Shown here: positions 32,442 through 41,025 of the stretch, piece after piece
Layout of the letters: each line of letters begins with the position of its first letter
How positions within the stretch are numbered: position 1 is the first letter of the stretch
Source of the DNA: Heritiera littoralis
Taxonomy: Eukaryota; Streptophyta; Magnoliopsida; Malvales; Malvaceae
Assembly (NCBI GenBank): GCA_031772115.1
Contig: JAPDPK010000004.1
Location: 13,538,001 to 13,602,000 of the forward strand
Direction of reading: 5' to 3'
Length of the DNA: 64,000 nucleotides
Program-made: the position numbers and the translations under genes
Notes under the pieces: generated by a model
The model's database searches: none
What the model saw: the letters and a program-made list of their open reading frames with translations, nothing else
What the model was told of the DNA's origin: nothing

Positions 32442-33317
32442 GTAGTTCGCACAGAGGGAAACCCTGGCATGGTTAGGCTCATTAAGGTAAATACGTAGGT
32501 TGACTAGGGAATAGTTCAGAACTCATTTAAGTGAAGCTTTCATAAATAAGCTGCAGTTGCAGAGATCATTAAGATTTTGAACATTAGAACTAGCTTTTGA
32601 GGACTGCCCTAAAGATATTGTTCCAATTTTGAGAAGAAGAATTTTAAAACGCTAGAAGAAGGAGGTAGACATCTGGAGCTAGATATTCCTTAGACTGATA
32701 ACAATCTGGCTGAAAGTATCAGAGACCACCAATTAATAAGTTTTAATGTGTTTAAGGAAAATTATATTATTAATTAAAATATGGTTGGTTAGGGATGAGA
32801 CTTATAGTTTTGAGCTCAATGTTCTATGACCCTATGCAGTCCATAAGCTTCCTTTGGGGGAAGATTTTACTGTTGATAAGCTTGCTTGAGATCGGATTGC
32901 CATCATTTGTTGAATTGTCTGCCAGATTCTTTTACCAGAAATTATTGTATATCTGATAGGTATTTCCTCAATGCCAACAGAATAGTTGGAAGTTCAGCTT
33001 CAGTAGCTTCTGAGTCTTAATATGCAAATCCTATACCTTGTCTGATTAAATTGAATTGTTTGACTGATATGCTAATTTGCTTGCTGATTGAGCAATTATG
33101 GATTTATTGCAAATATCCATCTGCCTGTACAGACACCAATTGGGACTATAGACCCGGAAGGTCACAGCAATCTCCTTTTTTTTTAAGTTGGTTCCATTTT
33201 TTAGTTCTTTTGGCATTTGACAACCTTAAATGTTCTTAGTCTATTGACAAAATTAACCATGTCACTCTTTTCTCATCTCTCTGTCTCTCATATTCACAAA
33301 CACATGCATATTCTAAG
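32442..33317 (+). other. Rest of the large FRS intron
   Basis: About 880 bp of non-coding sequence between Mutator-like element 2 and the coiled-coil exon, ending in TTCTAAG. Joined to the upstream donor CCT|GTAAGT this acceptor gives an out-of-frame reading of the coiled-coil exon by one base, so either another small exon exists or the splice site has also decayed. Confidence 0.5.
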
Positions 33318-34103
33318 ATGAGAAAGATGTAAAGGTTCGAGAATTGACAGCAGAGTTACAACGGGAGCGAAGGCGCTCTGCAGTATTTCAAGAGCAGCTT
33401 GATATGGTATTAAGAGAACTGGAGGAGCACTCCAATCACCTATCAAGAAACACTTTTTTTTTTGAAAGTTAAAAACTTTATTTAATTGGACTAGTAAATG
33501 TCTAAGTTCTTACATCTTTTATCCAAGCGGTTCACTTGGCACCTAACGTGTGAGACCTGATTTTATTACACTGTACACCATATTTGTACATGATTGATAG
33601 TGGAAATAAATTCTTTTAGTGAAATTAAATAAATATGGAATGTGAATTTCCACTCTTCATTTTAATTATTAGAAATTATGATTTATAGTATGGTGTATAA
33701 AAGAAAGAAAAAAAAACAAACATCAAAGTGCAACAAGAAATAGATGGGATTTAATCTTGGTAAAAAGGTTGAAGATAGTGTTGATGGTGTGAAAGCATTA
33801 AATAAAGCATGAACAAATATGAAGATTTAAGGATGGAACCGAATGGAAGGTGTGAAAGGGAATAAATGGCTGTTGGACAAATAAAGAAAAGATGAGATAA
33901 AAAGTCAATAATAGTTGACTGGAAATGGCATGGAGAGGAAGGAGAAAAGAAGAGAAAATTTAGTCAAAAATGGACTGCAGCAGGAAGCTTCACCACCGTT
34001 CCTTTTGTCACAATTTTCTTCGGTTTTTAATGCATGAAAGACGTGAAATGATGAAAGAAAATGGGAGAAGAACAAGTGGTGGGTTCTGAGTGGATTTGAA
34101 TGG

Positions 34104-34111
34104 CTATATAA
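34104..34111 (+). promoter_or_regulatory. TATA box of the solo LTR
   Basis: The sequence CTATATAAG is conserved at the equivalent point in the Tekay-1 and second-element LTRs. If active it would read rightward and oppose the LINE, in the same direction as the FRS gene. Confidence 0.55.
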
Positions 34112-35270
34112 GAAGGAATACATGGGAAAATCGACTTATGCAACCTTCTTCTTTAAGAAAACCACTCTACTGCTTCTCGCCCATTCTATTTTACTGCAAG
34201 CTCAATCTCGTTTCTTCCATTCCTTCCATACTTGAGCCATGAAATTTCATCCTTTACTTAGATAAACCTTTCCTCCATCGTTTGAAGAGCCAAGGAATAA
34301 GTAAAGTAAAGCTAAGTGAGGCAGAAAAGCACTCTGTTTCTGGTAGTGCAACTCAGTTAAGGTGAGTTCCATATTTCTATGGTTCTCTTGATATTCAATG
34401 TTAGATTTATATGTTTTACAACGTAATAAACATAAATATAACCTTGCTTTAGTTAAATCTTGTTAGAATATATAAGAAACTAGAACAAGATGTAGTCCGG
34501 AAAATAATCGAGAATGAACAAGGAAAGTACTGGAAATGGTGTAAAAATGATGATAAATAGGCGAGCTTAGCTAAATAATATGGAGCGTGGTAGTGGGCGA
34601 GGTCGCCACATGTTAGTTCAATTCATAGGCGAGCCCACCTCTGAATAAAAAGCCACGTATGGCGAACTCAAATGCATAGGCATGGCGAGTTGAAATGTTG
34701 GACAAGCTCCCACAAATAAGCCATTATATGAATGGTGAGAATGTTGGATGAGCTCCCACAAATAAGCCAATATATGAATGGCGAGTAATGTTAGGCGAGC
34801 TCCCACGTGTAAGTCAATTAAAGAATGTTGAGCTCTGTTAGGCGAATAGCGAGCTCTGTTGGGTAAATGGCGAACTCTGCTAGGCGGGCTGTAGATTAGT
34901 CTCAAGTCTCGCCAAAGTATTAAAATATTAATAGTATTAAAAAATTATTTTGCAACCGGGAATTAAGGACTAGGTAAAAGCAATCGGGAAGGCGATCGGG
35001 AAGCACAGCTTCGTAAGACCAGGTAAGGGAGTAGTATGTGAAGTAAAATGCATGTCCTGTGGAGTAAAATATTATGAAAATATTGAGAAATTGTTTTGGT
35101 TTATGACATGCATTAGTTTGATAAATCGTTTTGATTTGGGCGAATTGGTAAAGGGTGGGCGAGCCAACGATAGGCGACCTCTTTTATGATGTTTTAGGCG
35201 GGCGACCCCTGTTTTAACAAAATTTCGGGGGAGCCAAAGAAAAATGACCCATGTTTTAATAAAAATGGGC

Positions 35271-35450
35271 GAGTTGACCATGGACTTGCCTCATTGGGTG
35301 AGTTGACCATGGAAGTGCCGCATTGGGTGAGTTGACCATAGAAGTGTTGCATTGGGCGAGTTGACCATGGGCAATGCCATAATGGGCGAGTTGACCATGG
35401 GCAATGCCATATGGGCGAACTGACCATGGGCGAGCCGCTATGGGCGAGCC
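35271..35450 (+). repeat. 29-bp minisatellite with TGGGCGAG core in the solo LTR
   Basis: Units begin GAGTTGACCATGGAAGTGCC and end GCATTGGGC/T, starting at 35271, 35300 and 35329 and continuing with small changes to about 35450. The TGGGCGAG word also recurs irregularly from 34560. Equivalent arrays are in the other LTRs of the family (7330-7560 on the other strand, 63180-63440). Confidence 0.9.
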
Positions 35451-36411
35451 AGTTTAATCGTATTTTCTCACACGAAAAATGGTGAGATTTTGGGCTATTT
35501 TACTATCTTTTGTAAACAGAAAATATAAAACCTTTTTGGAAAATAAATCATTTTGAGAAAATGATGAAATTATGAAATAATTCCTTAAAGGTCCTTTATG
35601 AGATATAAATTGATTTTTGAGACTTTAGGCCCTTAGTTTCATGTATTATTATTCACGAGGCTGATGGACCTGCCAAGTCATCAGAGGTCTCGAGGTCACC
35701 TGGCAAGTGGACCCGAGGACCACCTATAGATTATGGCCATAAATCTCCTCTATCCCTGTGGGGATGATTACTACGATCCTGGGGGGGGGGGGGGGGAGGG
35801 CGATGATAGCATGATTTATTTGTAGGGTGATACCTAGTCTCAAATTACTGATTTTTGTTTATTGAGAGGATTTATTGAATCCTATTTACTGTTTACTACA
35901 TTATATTATAAACTGTTTAGTCAATGATTTGAATATCAAAGACTGTTTACTATATCCATTGTTTTCCCTACTGGGTTTATTGTTAAGAAAAATAAACGTT
36001 TTGGGGGATATAGTTTTATTTGTATAAAGCAGCATACACCTTCCTTACTGAGCACGTTATTGCTCACCCCTTATTTTCCACTCTACAGATTGTTGATCTT
36101 GGATTAAGAGAATTACCTTTCAAAGATTATCGACTGCTAGAGTCAACAGATATTCGATATCGAAGGTACATTATTTTCTTTTATATATTCAGTAAAGTTG
36201 TATAGTACTACTTTAAATAGAAGGGAATGTATATACATCTTAAGGGAATAATGTAATAATTCATATTTCCATATTAGTACGAGGAATAAGAGTACTAATT
36301 TTTATTTAAGTGTTAGGAGTTGTTAAGCATCACAGACAGCCCAACCTGTAAGTAAGTGGAATTTATAAGTAAACATCATGTTATACCGTGGATTTGGGAT
36401 GTTACATAATG

Positions 36412-37358
36412 TCCCAGTAGTTACAGTTTCAATAAAATACTTCCAAAAGGTAACAAAGTTGTAAACTTCCTGGGAAAAGGCTAACGTGGAACAGAAAGAA
36501 CATAGTTGTAAAGCAACATTATAACAAACATCTGGTCGGTAAAAAATTCTGTCTAGTGAACATTTGGTTTTGAATTTGAGGCTCCCCAGGAATGAATACC
36601 ATCACAGCGTTCTGGAGTCCAGCATCAAAGGAACAACATGATCAAAAATCAAACCCAGATATTTTAGCAAATAGTTTAATTTCTTCTCAACCTACCTAGA
36701 AGATGGCAAAAAGCAGCACATAGTATGATAGAGGAGCTTTGCGAGAACCATGGAGTAAGCAATTGCAGTAATCCTTCATGATCATTAAAACAGCAAGAAT
36801 CAAAGACAACATTAGCAAATAATTGCAATTGGATTAAAATTCCTCTATCACTTGCACAAAAGGTACCGTATGACAAAAGGCATCTATATGCAGCCCGCTG
36901 AGGAACTATGCTAAAACCATGGAGTCGAGGTCCAACTTGTTGTGTGCTGTCTATTTCGGCATTCCCCTCGTTCTTCCCATTTTTCTATTATTCAAAAACA
37001 TCAGCCTTAACTTTACTAATATCACCAAATTGCTCGATATTTAGAACAAAATGACCTTCAGTGTTGAAACAGCTAATGTTCCAATTGAAACTCCTTCCAA
37101 TGTTAATCTCCTCTCCCATAGGATGAACTGAACCTTGACTTGTTTCCTCAGAATAGTAGTTAAAAAGATTGACCAGAAAGCTAAGTTGCATAATTAATAC
37201 AACACAAAGACTAGTGTCGGTTAACTCCAAACTTCAGTCCAAAGTATCTATACAGTTTCTATTTCAACAAGAGGTGGACTTTTCAACAATACCAGAATAC
37301 ACATTAAATCATCGACCAATACCTTACATTTGGAAACAGAGCCCTTCCCACCAATACT
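36412..37358 (-). other. LINE 3' region downstream of ORF1
   Basis: About 950 bp where ORF2 would be expected. The only open frame of note (36988-37230) has no recognised motif and no endonuclease or RT signature is visible in any frame. The last 94 bases before the poly(A), beyond the solo LTR (33464-33548), include AATAAAG in minus sense, a plausible polyadenylation signal. Confidence 0.6.
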
Positions 37359-38617
37359 TTACTGATCTCGACAAATACTTCTTGCCATATCTTCTATTTC
37401 TGCTTCCATCAAGCTTCTTATAATATCCTCTTCATCAGCTGTCGTTGAGAGGCCCAACAGCTTAGCCACATCCAAGGTTGCTTGTGCTTCTCTTCTTAGT
37501 GTCCTGTTTCTATTTCTGATGTCATCATCTGTGATTTCCTCCTCAATGCAACTCGATATGTCTGAATAATAATCCAGCATTTTATTTTCTTTTTTCCTTG
37601 AAAAATTTATCTTCTTCCTATTCTTTGGCCCCTTCTTTTTGACAGAATTCGAGTTCTTCTTTTCCGGATTATCTTCAGTAGATTGAATAGCTGAAATAGA
37701 TATGAATCGTTTGTTCCTTTAGATATTCACTGCTGCTACTTGAGAGTTGTCTTCTTGAGTATCTGCAGGTTGTTGAATTAGTTGATCACCGGTTGGGGTA
37801 GAATTTGTGTTGACGAATTGAACCAGCCACAAGGCTCTGTTTTCCTCATTTGGCATCTTGGGGTCATAAGTTGAGCCCATTCCTGTCATCGGATCTGTAT
37901 CGTTTAATGGAGAATCCGGTTCCTCTATCATAGCCCTTTTTACCTCAGCACACAAAATTTTGTCAACATATTTTAAATCAAAATTCCCTCCATTTTCTTT
38001 TTCTCTGTTCAAGAAAACCACCGTTTCTTTGTACACTTGCTGATGACTCTTCTCGGAAGTAGCGCCTTACCACTTCCCGAGGATGTATCATGATCGTTCA
38101 CATCTTGCAAGATTAGATTTTCATTCTGCACATAATCATTTGCATGAGCAGTAACCTCCGTCGGGTTTGAATCAAATTCGGAAGCGGGAAGATTTGATTT
38201 TTTTTGAGTAAAGACTAGAAGCTAGTTTAATCTGCAAACAGGGTTATCTTCTACCTCTAAATTTATACAGAATTTGGTATCCTGCACCCTGATTTCCATT
38301 GTATTTTTGACTGGCAACTTTGTGTTAACAGCAACTAAAATCCTTGCAAATTCTAAACACTGTTTATTTACAGAACAGTCGTCAGTTTGAATGAACTTAC
38401 CTACGTGGTTACCAATCTGTTTGAAGGCTGCTTCATTCCAAGCATGCAGAGGTAGTCTTCTTATTTTGATCCATGAAAGTCTCTCATCACTGATTATCTC
38501 CTTGGACCATGGTTTTATCCAATAGAACCAATCTTCAATCCATGAATTTCCTCCCGCTAGCAGCTTCTGCACTGAATCCTTTCTTTCAAAGCTGATCAAA
38601 ACCCAACTTCCACCCAT
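37359..38617 (-). pseudogene. LINE ORF1: DUF4283-type domain and C-terminal part
   Basis: Three open blocks read leftward. 38222-38617 is the domain with GGSWVLISFERKDSVQKLL, WFYWIKPWSKEIISDERLSW, KIRRLPLHAWNEAAFKQIGN and the closing CINLEVED. 37719-38036 is an acidic/Asn-rich linker (RALWLVQFVN and similar). 37359-37580 is a helical tail (RNRNRTLRREAQATLDVAKL). In plant LINEs this protein binds element RNA as part of the ribonucleoprotein. Frames shift between blocks, including one near 38620 where the join with the RRM part is lost, so the protein is no longer made whole. Confidence 0.75.
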
Positions 38618-38946
38618 CAGATAGAATTAAGAGGGTGAGTATTCCTCCATGATCAGATGATTCTGAAGAACCTGAATTGCAAGGGGGAGCGTACTGATGC
38701 CACTACCGAGGCTTCAAGCCATTTCAGGTCTTAAACAGGGATATCTATCACACCCTGTTCACCATCTGAAACGGATTGGTTACATCCAAATTTTGATGGA
38801 TCCCCAATGTTTCTTTTATCAGTTTTATAGAAGTGTCTGTTGCTAGAGTCATTCACATCATTTCCTTTTGGAGTTGCATCTCTTGATGGAGGCCGCTCAT
38901 CACTTCTCGTCTGAAAGACACCATTTGTTGAAGAATCAAGTCGTCT

Positions 38947-39216
38947 CTATTGAATAGAGTTTTTATTGTATCTAGAAAAGTTGACATTTAGCCGATGGTC
39001 AAGAAGCCAAGCACCATTGAGCTTCTCTATTACATTGTTTGCTTTACACCATGTTGAAAACCTGACAAAACCGTACTTCCTTCCTGATTTGCTTCTCCTC
39101 TGTGTAATGAAAACATCCATTACACTACCATGATGTTGAAAGATCTGTTTAAGCCATCTCTCATGGATGTTGGGTGGAATATTGTTGACAAAAACAGAGA
39201 AAGTTTGGAAAGCCAT
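38947..39216 (-). pseudogene. LINE ORF1: N-terminal RRM
   Basis: The block starts at the first Met of ORF1 (MAFQTFSVFVNNIPPNIHER) 14 bases inside the element edge. RNP2-like FVNNIPPNI and RNP1-like RKYGFVRFST are both clear, so it is an RNA recognition motif of about 75 residues. An RRM in ORF1 is known for a group of plant L1 LINEs (the BNR type of beet). The homologous domain in the LINE at 60388-60620 shares most residues. A TAG follows the block close to 38945. Confidence 0.85.
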
Positions 39217-39309
39217 TTCGCAGTGTTATTATCACCTATCAAGAAACATTGATGATATTGCTCCAAGTTAGAGGGAAATTGAGTCAAAGGGAGTGGCACT
39301 TTCACAGAG

Positions 39310-39661
39310 GTAATAGTGCTTATAAACTGTACAATTTCTTTGACATGTTGTTTCCTCTCCAAAGTGACCTATACTTTAGGTTCTTTTCGTTCTTTTTCAT
39401 TTTTTTTCCGTGGCTGAGATGAAGGATATTTGTCATGTATGTTTGAGGTGAATCATCATGTACAAGTAAGAAAAAGAGCAATTAAAATCAGTGCTATGTT
39501 TAGTGTAGAAACACTAATTCTCTTCTCTTTTACAAGGTATATGTACTTCCTTTTAATTTTAACTCGAAGTGAATTTGATTCATATGCCTTCACTAATTTT
39601 TCAAACCACTAGAATATTCAACTTTGTAAAAGGGCTAGGATGGAAATTGTGCCATCGCCTA
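39310..39661 (+). other. FRS downstream intron sequence
   Basis: The exon ends TTTCACAGAG|GTAATA at 39309. The following 350 bp have no coding signal that I can link to FRS. It continues after the Sirevirus-like element at 57377. Confidence 0.45.
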
Positions 39662-39964
39662 TGTTGGCTCTATAGGCTATACCGAGGGGGGGGTGAATTG
39701 GTCCTTAGCTAACCTTACGCTCGTTTTTCGATTCTTCTAAATTCTCTAGCCTATTTGAGTGTTTTCTAAGTTCTCTAAGCTAGGCAATTATACAATATAA
39801 ATTCAATACAATAAACACAAATATAATTGCAAATAAGTAAAGAGAGTAAGGATAGAGAAATGTACGCAAGCGATTTATAGAGGTTCGGCCACCTTGCCTA
39901 CGTCCTCTACCTTGAGATGCTCCCAAAGATTTTTCCCAAATTCACTATCCTTGAATTTGTTACA

Positions 39965-40125
39965 CTCCCTCTTTTTCTAGGCTAAAGAGAAACCTCTCTC
40001 TTTTTCTAGGCTCAAGAGAAACCTCTTCTCCCTTTTTTTCTAGGCTAAAGAGAAACCTCCCTCTTTTTCTTAGGCTAAAGAGAAACCTCCCTCTTTTTCT
40101 TAGGCTAAAGAGAAACCTCTCCTTT
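39965..40125 (+). repeat. Minisatellite in the Sirevirus-like LTR
   Basis: About five units of a CT-rich 29-33-bp word containing TTTTCTAGGCTAAAGAGAAA. The right LTR has four units at 45945-46075, so copy number changed since insertion. Confidence 0.9.
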
Positions 40126-40371
40126 TACAAGGTGTGTTTGTGTTTACAAGAGATGTAATCAAAGGAGACCTTTAGATAGGCAAGTGATTACAAAGATTAA
40201 GCACAAGTAAAAGCCTATACAAGATTTGTGCTAACCTATACAAGAAATATGTGAATGATGGAAGATGAAGACTTTGTAGCTTTTGATTTGTTGTTGAGGC
40301 TTGAGGATTTGAGTAATATGAGTTTTGGAGTTGCTGAGTAGTTCCTCTTGCTTTCTTTGGCTTCTAAGCCT

Positions 40372-40380
40372 CTATTTATA
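40372..40380 (-). promoter_or_regulatory. TATA box of the Sirevirus-like LTR
   Basis: The minus strand reads TATAAATAG. It is conserved at 56676-56684 in the right LTR, in spite of general divergence, and lies about 100 bp downstream (minus sense) of the palindrome cluster. Confidence 0.7.
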
Positions 40381-40476
40381 GTCCCTTGGATGTATTCTAG
40401 CCATTGGGTGGAGCCAAAATCGAATATGACCGTTGTATCTCACAAAACTAGCCGTTACAAGCTATTTTCGGGCAAA

Positions 40477-40671
40477 GGGATCGATCCCTTCCCATAGGGG
40501 ATCGATCCCTTCATTCCATATTTGATTATTCTGGGCTGAGGGACCTTTCTTTGCCATTGGGAGCCATTCTGCCATTAGGGGATCGATCCCTTTATTCCAG
40601 AATTGAGTATTTTGGGCTGAAGGACCTTTTGCTTTCACCAAATTGCTTACTGTCACTAGGGGATCGATCCC
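40477..40671 (-). promoter_or_regulatory. GGGATCGATCCC palindrome cluster upstream of the TATA box
   Basis: Perfect 12-bp palindromes lie at 40477-40488, 40498-40509, 40579-40590 and 40660-40671. Between them are CCAGAAT/ATTCTGG words. Sireviruses are known to carry repeated palindromic motifs in the LTR promoter region, thought to be regulatory; this would be a different palindrome in the same place. Confidence 0.65.
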
Positions 40672-41025
40672 ATGCTTCCAGAAGGCCTATTTCTTGCACT
40701 TTTGAGTAGAAATGATGTGACCTTTGATCCTAATCTAACCCAAAACATTTTTGACATTTTTGTAAGAGTTTTTCTTGACTTTCTTTAATGAAAACATGGT
40801 CCAAAAATTCATCAAGTAATTTTCTAAAATATTAAAAACATTTTATAAAGTATTAAGACCAATAAAAATATGTAATTAATCATGATCTTAATGTTTGATA
40901 TGATCACTTGAAAATGGATTGAGAAAATCATGTGTGATAAGGCAAATTTACAATATGAATAAAAATATTAAAGCTTACTTAAGTTTTTGTCATTTCAAAA
41001 TACATATGGCAATTGAAAGATAACA

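Larger units (their letters stand above)
33549..36406 (+). mobile_element. Solo LTR of the Tekay type (2858 bp)
   Basis: It starts TGTGAGACCTG and ends GATTTGGGATGTTACA, the reverse orientation of the Tekay-1 LTR ends, and aligns with that LTR along its length. Flanks are TAACG (33544-33548) and TAATG (36407-36411), a 5-bp duplication with one C-to-T change at a CG site. No internal domain is present, as expected after LTR-LTR recombination. A TATA box lies near 34105 and a 29-bp minisatellite at 35271-35450. A run of 16 G is at 35781-35796. Confidence 0.9.
33453..39230 (-). mobile_element. L1-type LINE carrying ORF1 but no ORF2
   Basis: It is flanked by the 18-bp duplication ATCACCTATCAAGAAACA (33435-33452 and 39231-39248). 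The poly(A) tail is the T-run at 33454-33463, so the element reads leftward. ORF1 begins 14 bases from the 5' edge. Without the solo LTR (33549-36406 plus duplication) it is about 2.9 kb. ORF1 occupies 39216 to about 37360, and the remaining kilobase to the poly(A) shows no endonuclease or RT. Retroposition hallmarks are intact, so it moved by LINE machinery, either as this short form or as a longer one that later lost ORF2. Confidence 0.85.
29652..39309 (+). pseudogene. FAR1-RELATED SEQUENCE-like gene, broken by mutations and insertions
   Basis: Exon 1 codes MDLQS (29652-29667), with a GT-AG intron at 29668-29767. Exon 2 (29768-30224) carries the FAR1 DNA-binding domain: FDSEEAAKVFYDTYATRVGF ... 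CNKEGFRKLRPHRSE ... REGCKAMIVV ... FVKEHNHQL, with C, C, H and H of the WRKY-GCM1-like zinc finger in place. A coiled-coil exon (33318-33452, VKVRELTAELQRERRRSAVF) resumes at 39249-39309 after a LINE. FRS proteins are nuclear factors descended from Mutator transposases; this short form lacks the transposase core. It is dead: one base is missing near 29870 just before GMEFDSEE, a TAG lies in the resumed exon at about 39265, and an insertion splits an exon. Further exons were not found. Confidence 0.85.
39662..41025 (-). repeat. Sirevirus-like LTR, left copy (1364 bp)
   Basis: It contains a minisatellite of 29-33-bp units (CTTTTTCTAGGCTAAAGAGA type, 39970-40120), a TATA box at 40372-40380 and four perfect GGGATCGATCCC palindromes between 40477 and 40671. 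It differs from the right copy at roughly 5-7% of positions in the stretch compared, so the insertion is old. Confidence 0.9.

Noticed and set aside
40462..40656. Repeat-peptide frame (IDPL.../GPSAQN) in the Sirevirus-like LTR (also 56766-57149)
   Set aside because: It comes from the GGGATCGATCCC palindromes and their flanks falling in phase. It overlaps the promoter region and has stops in the other LTR.
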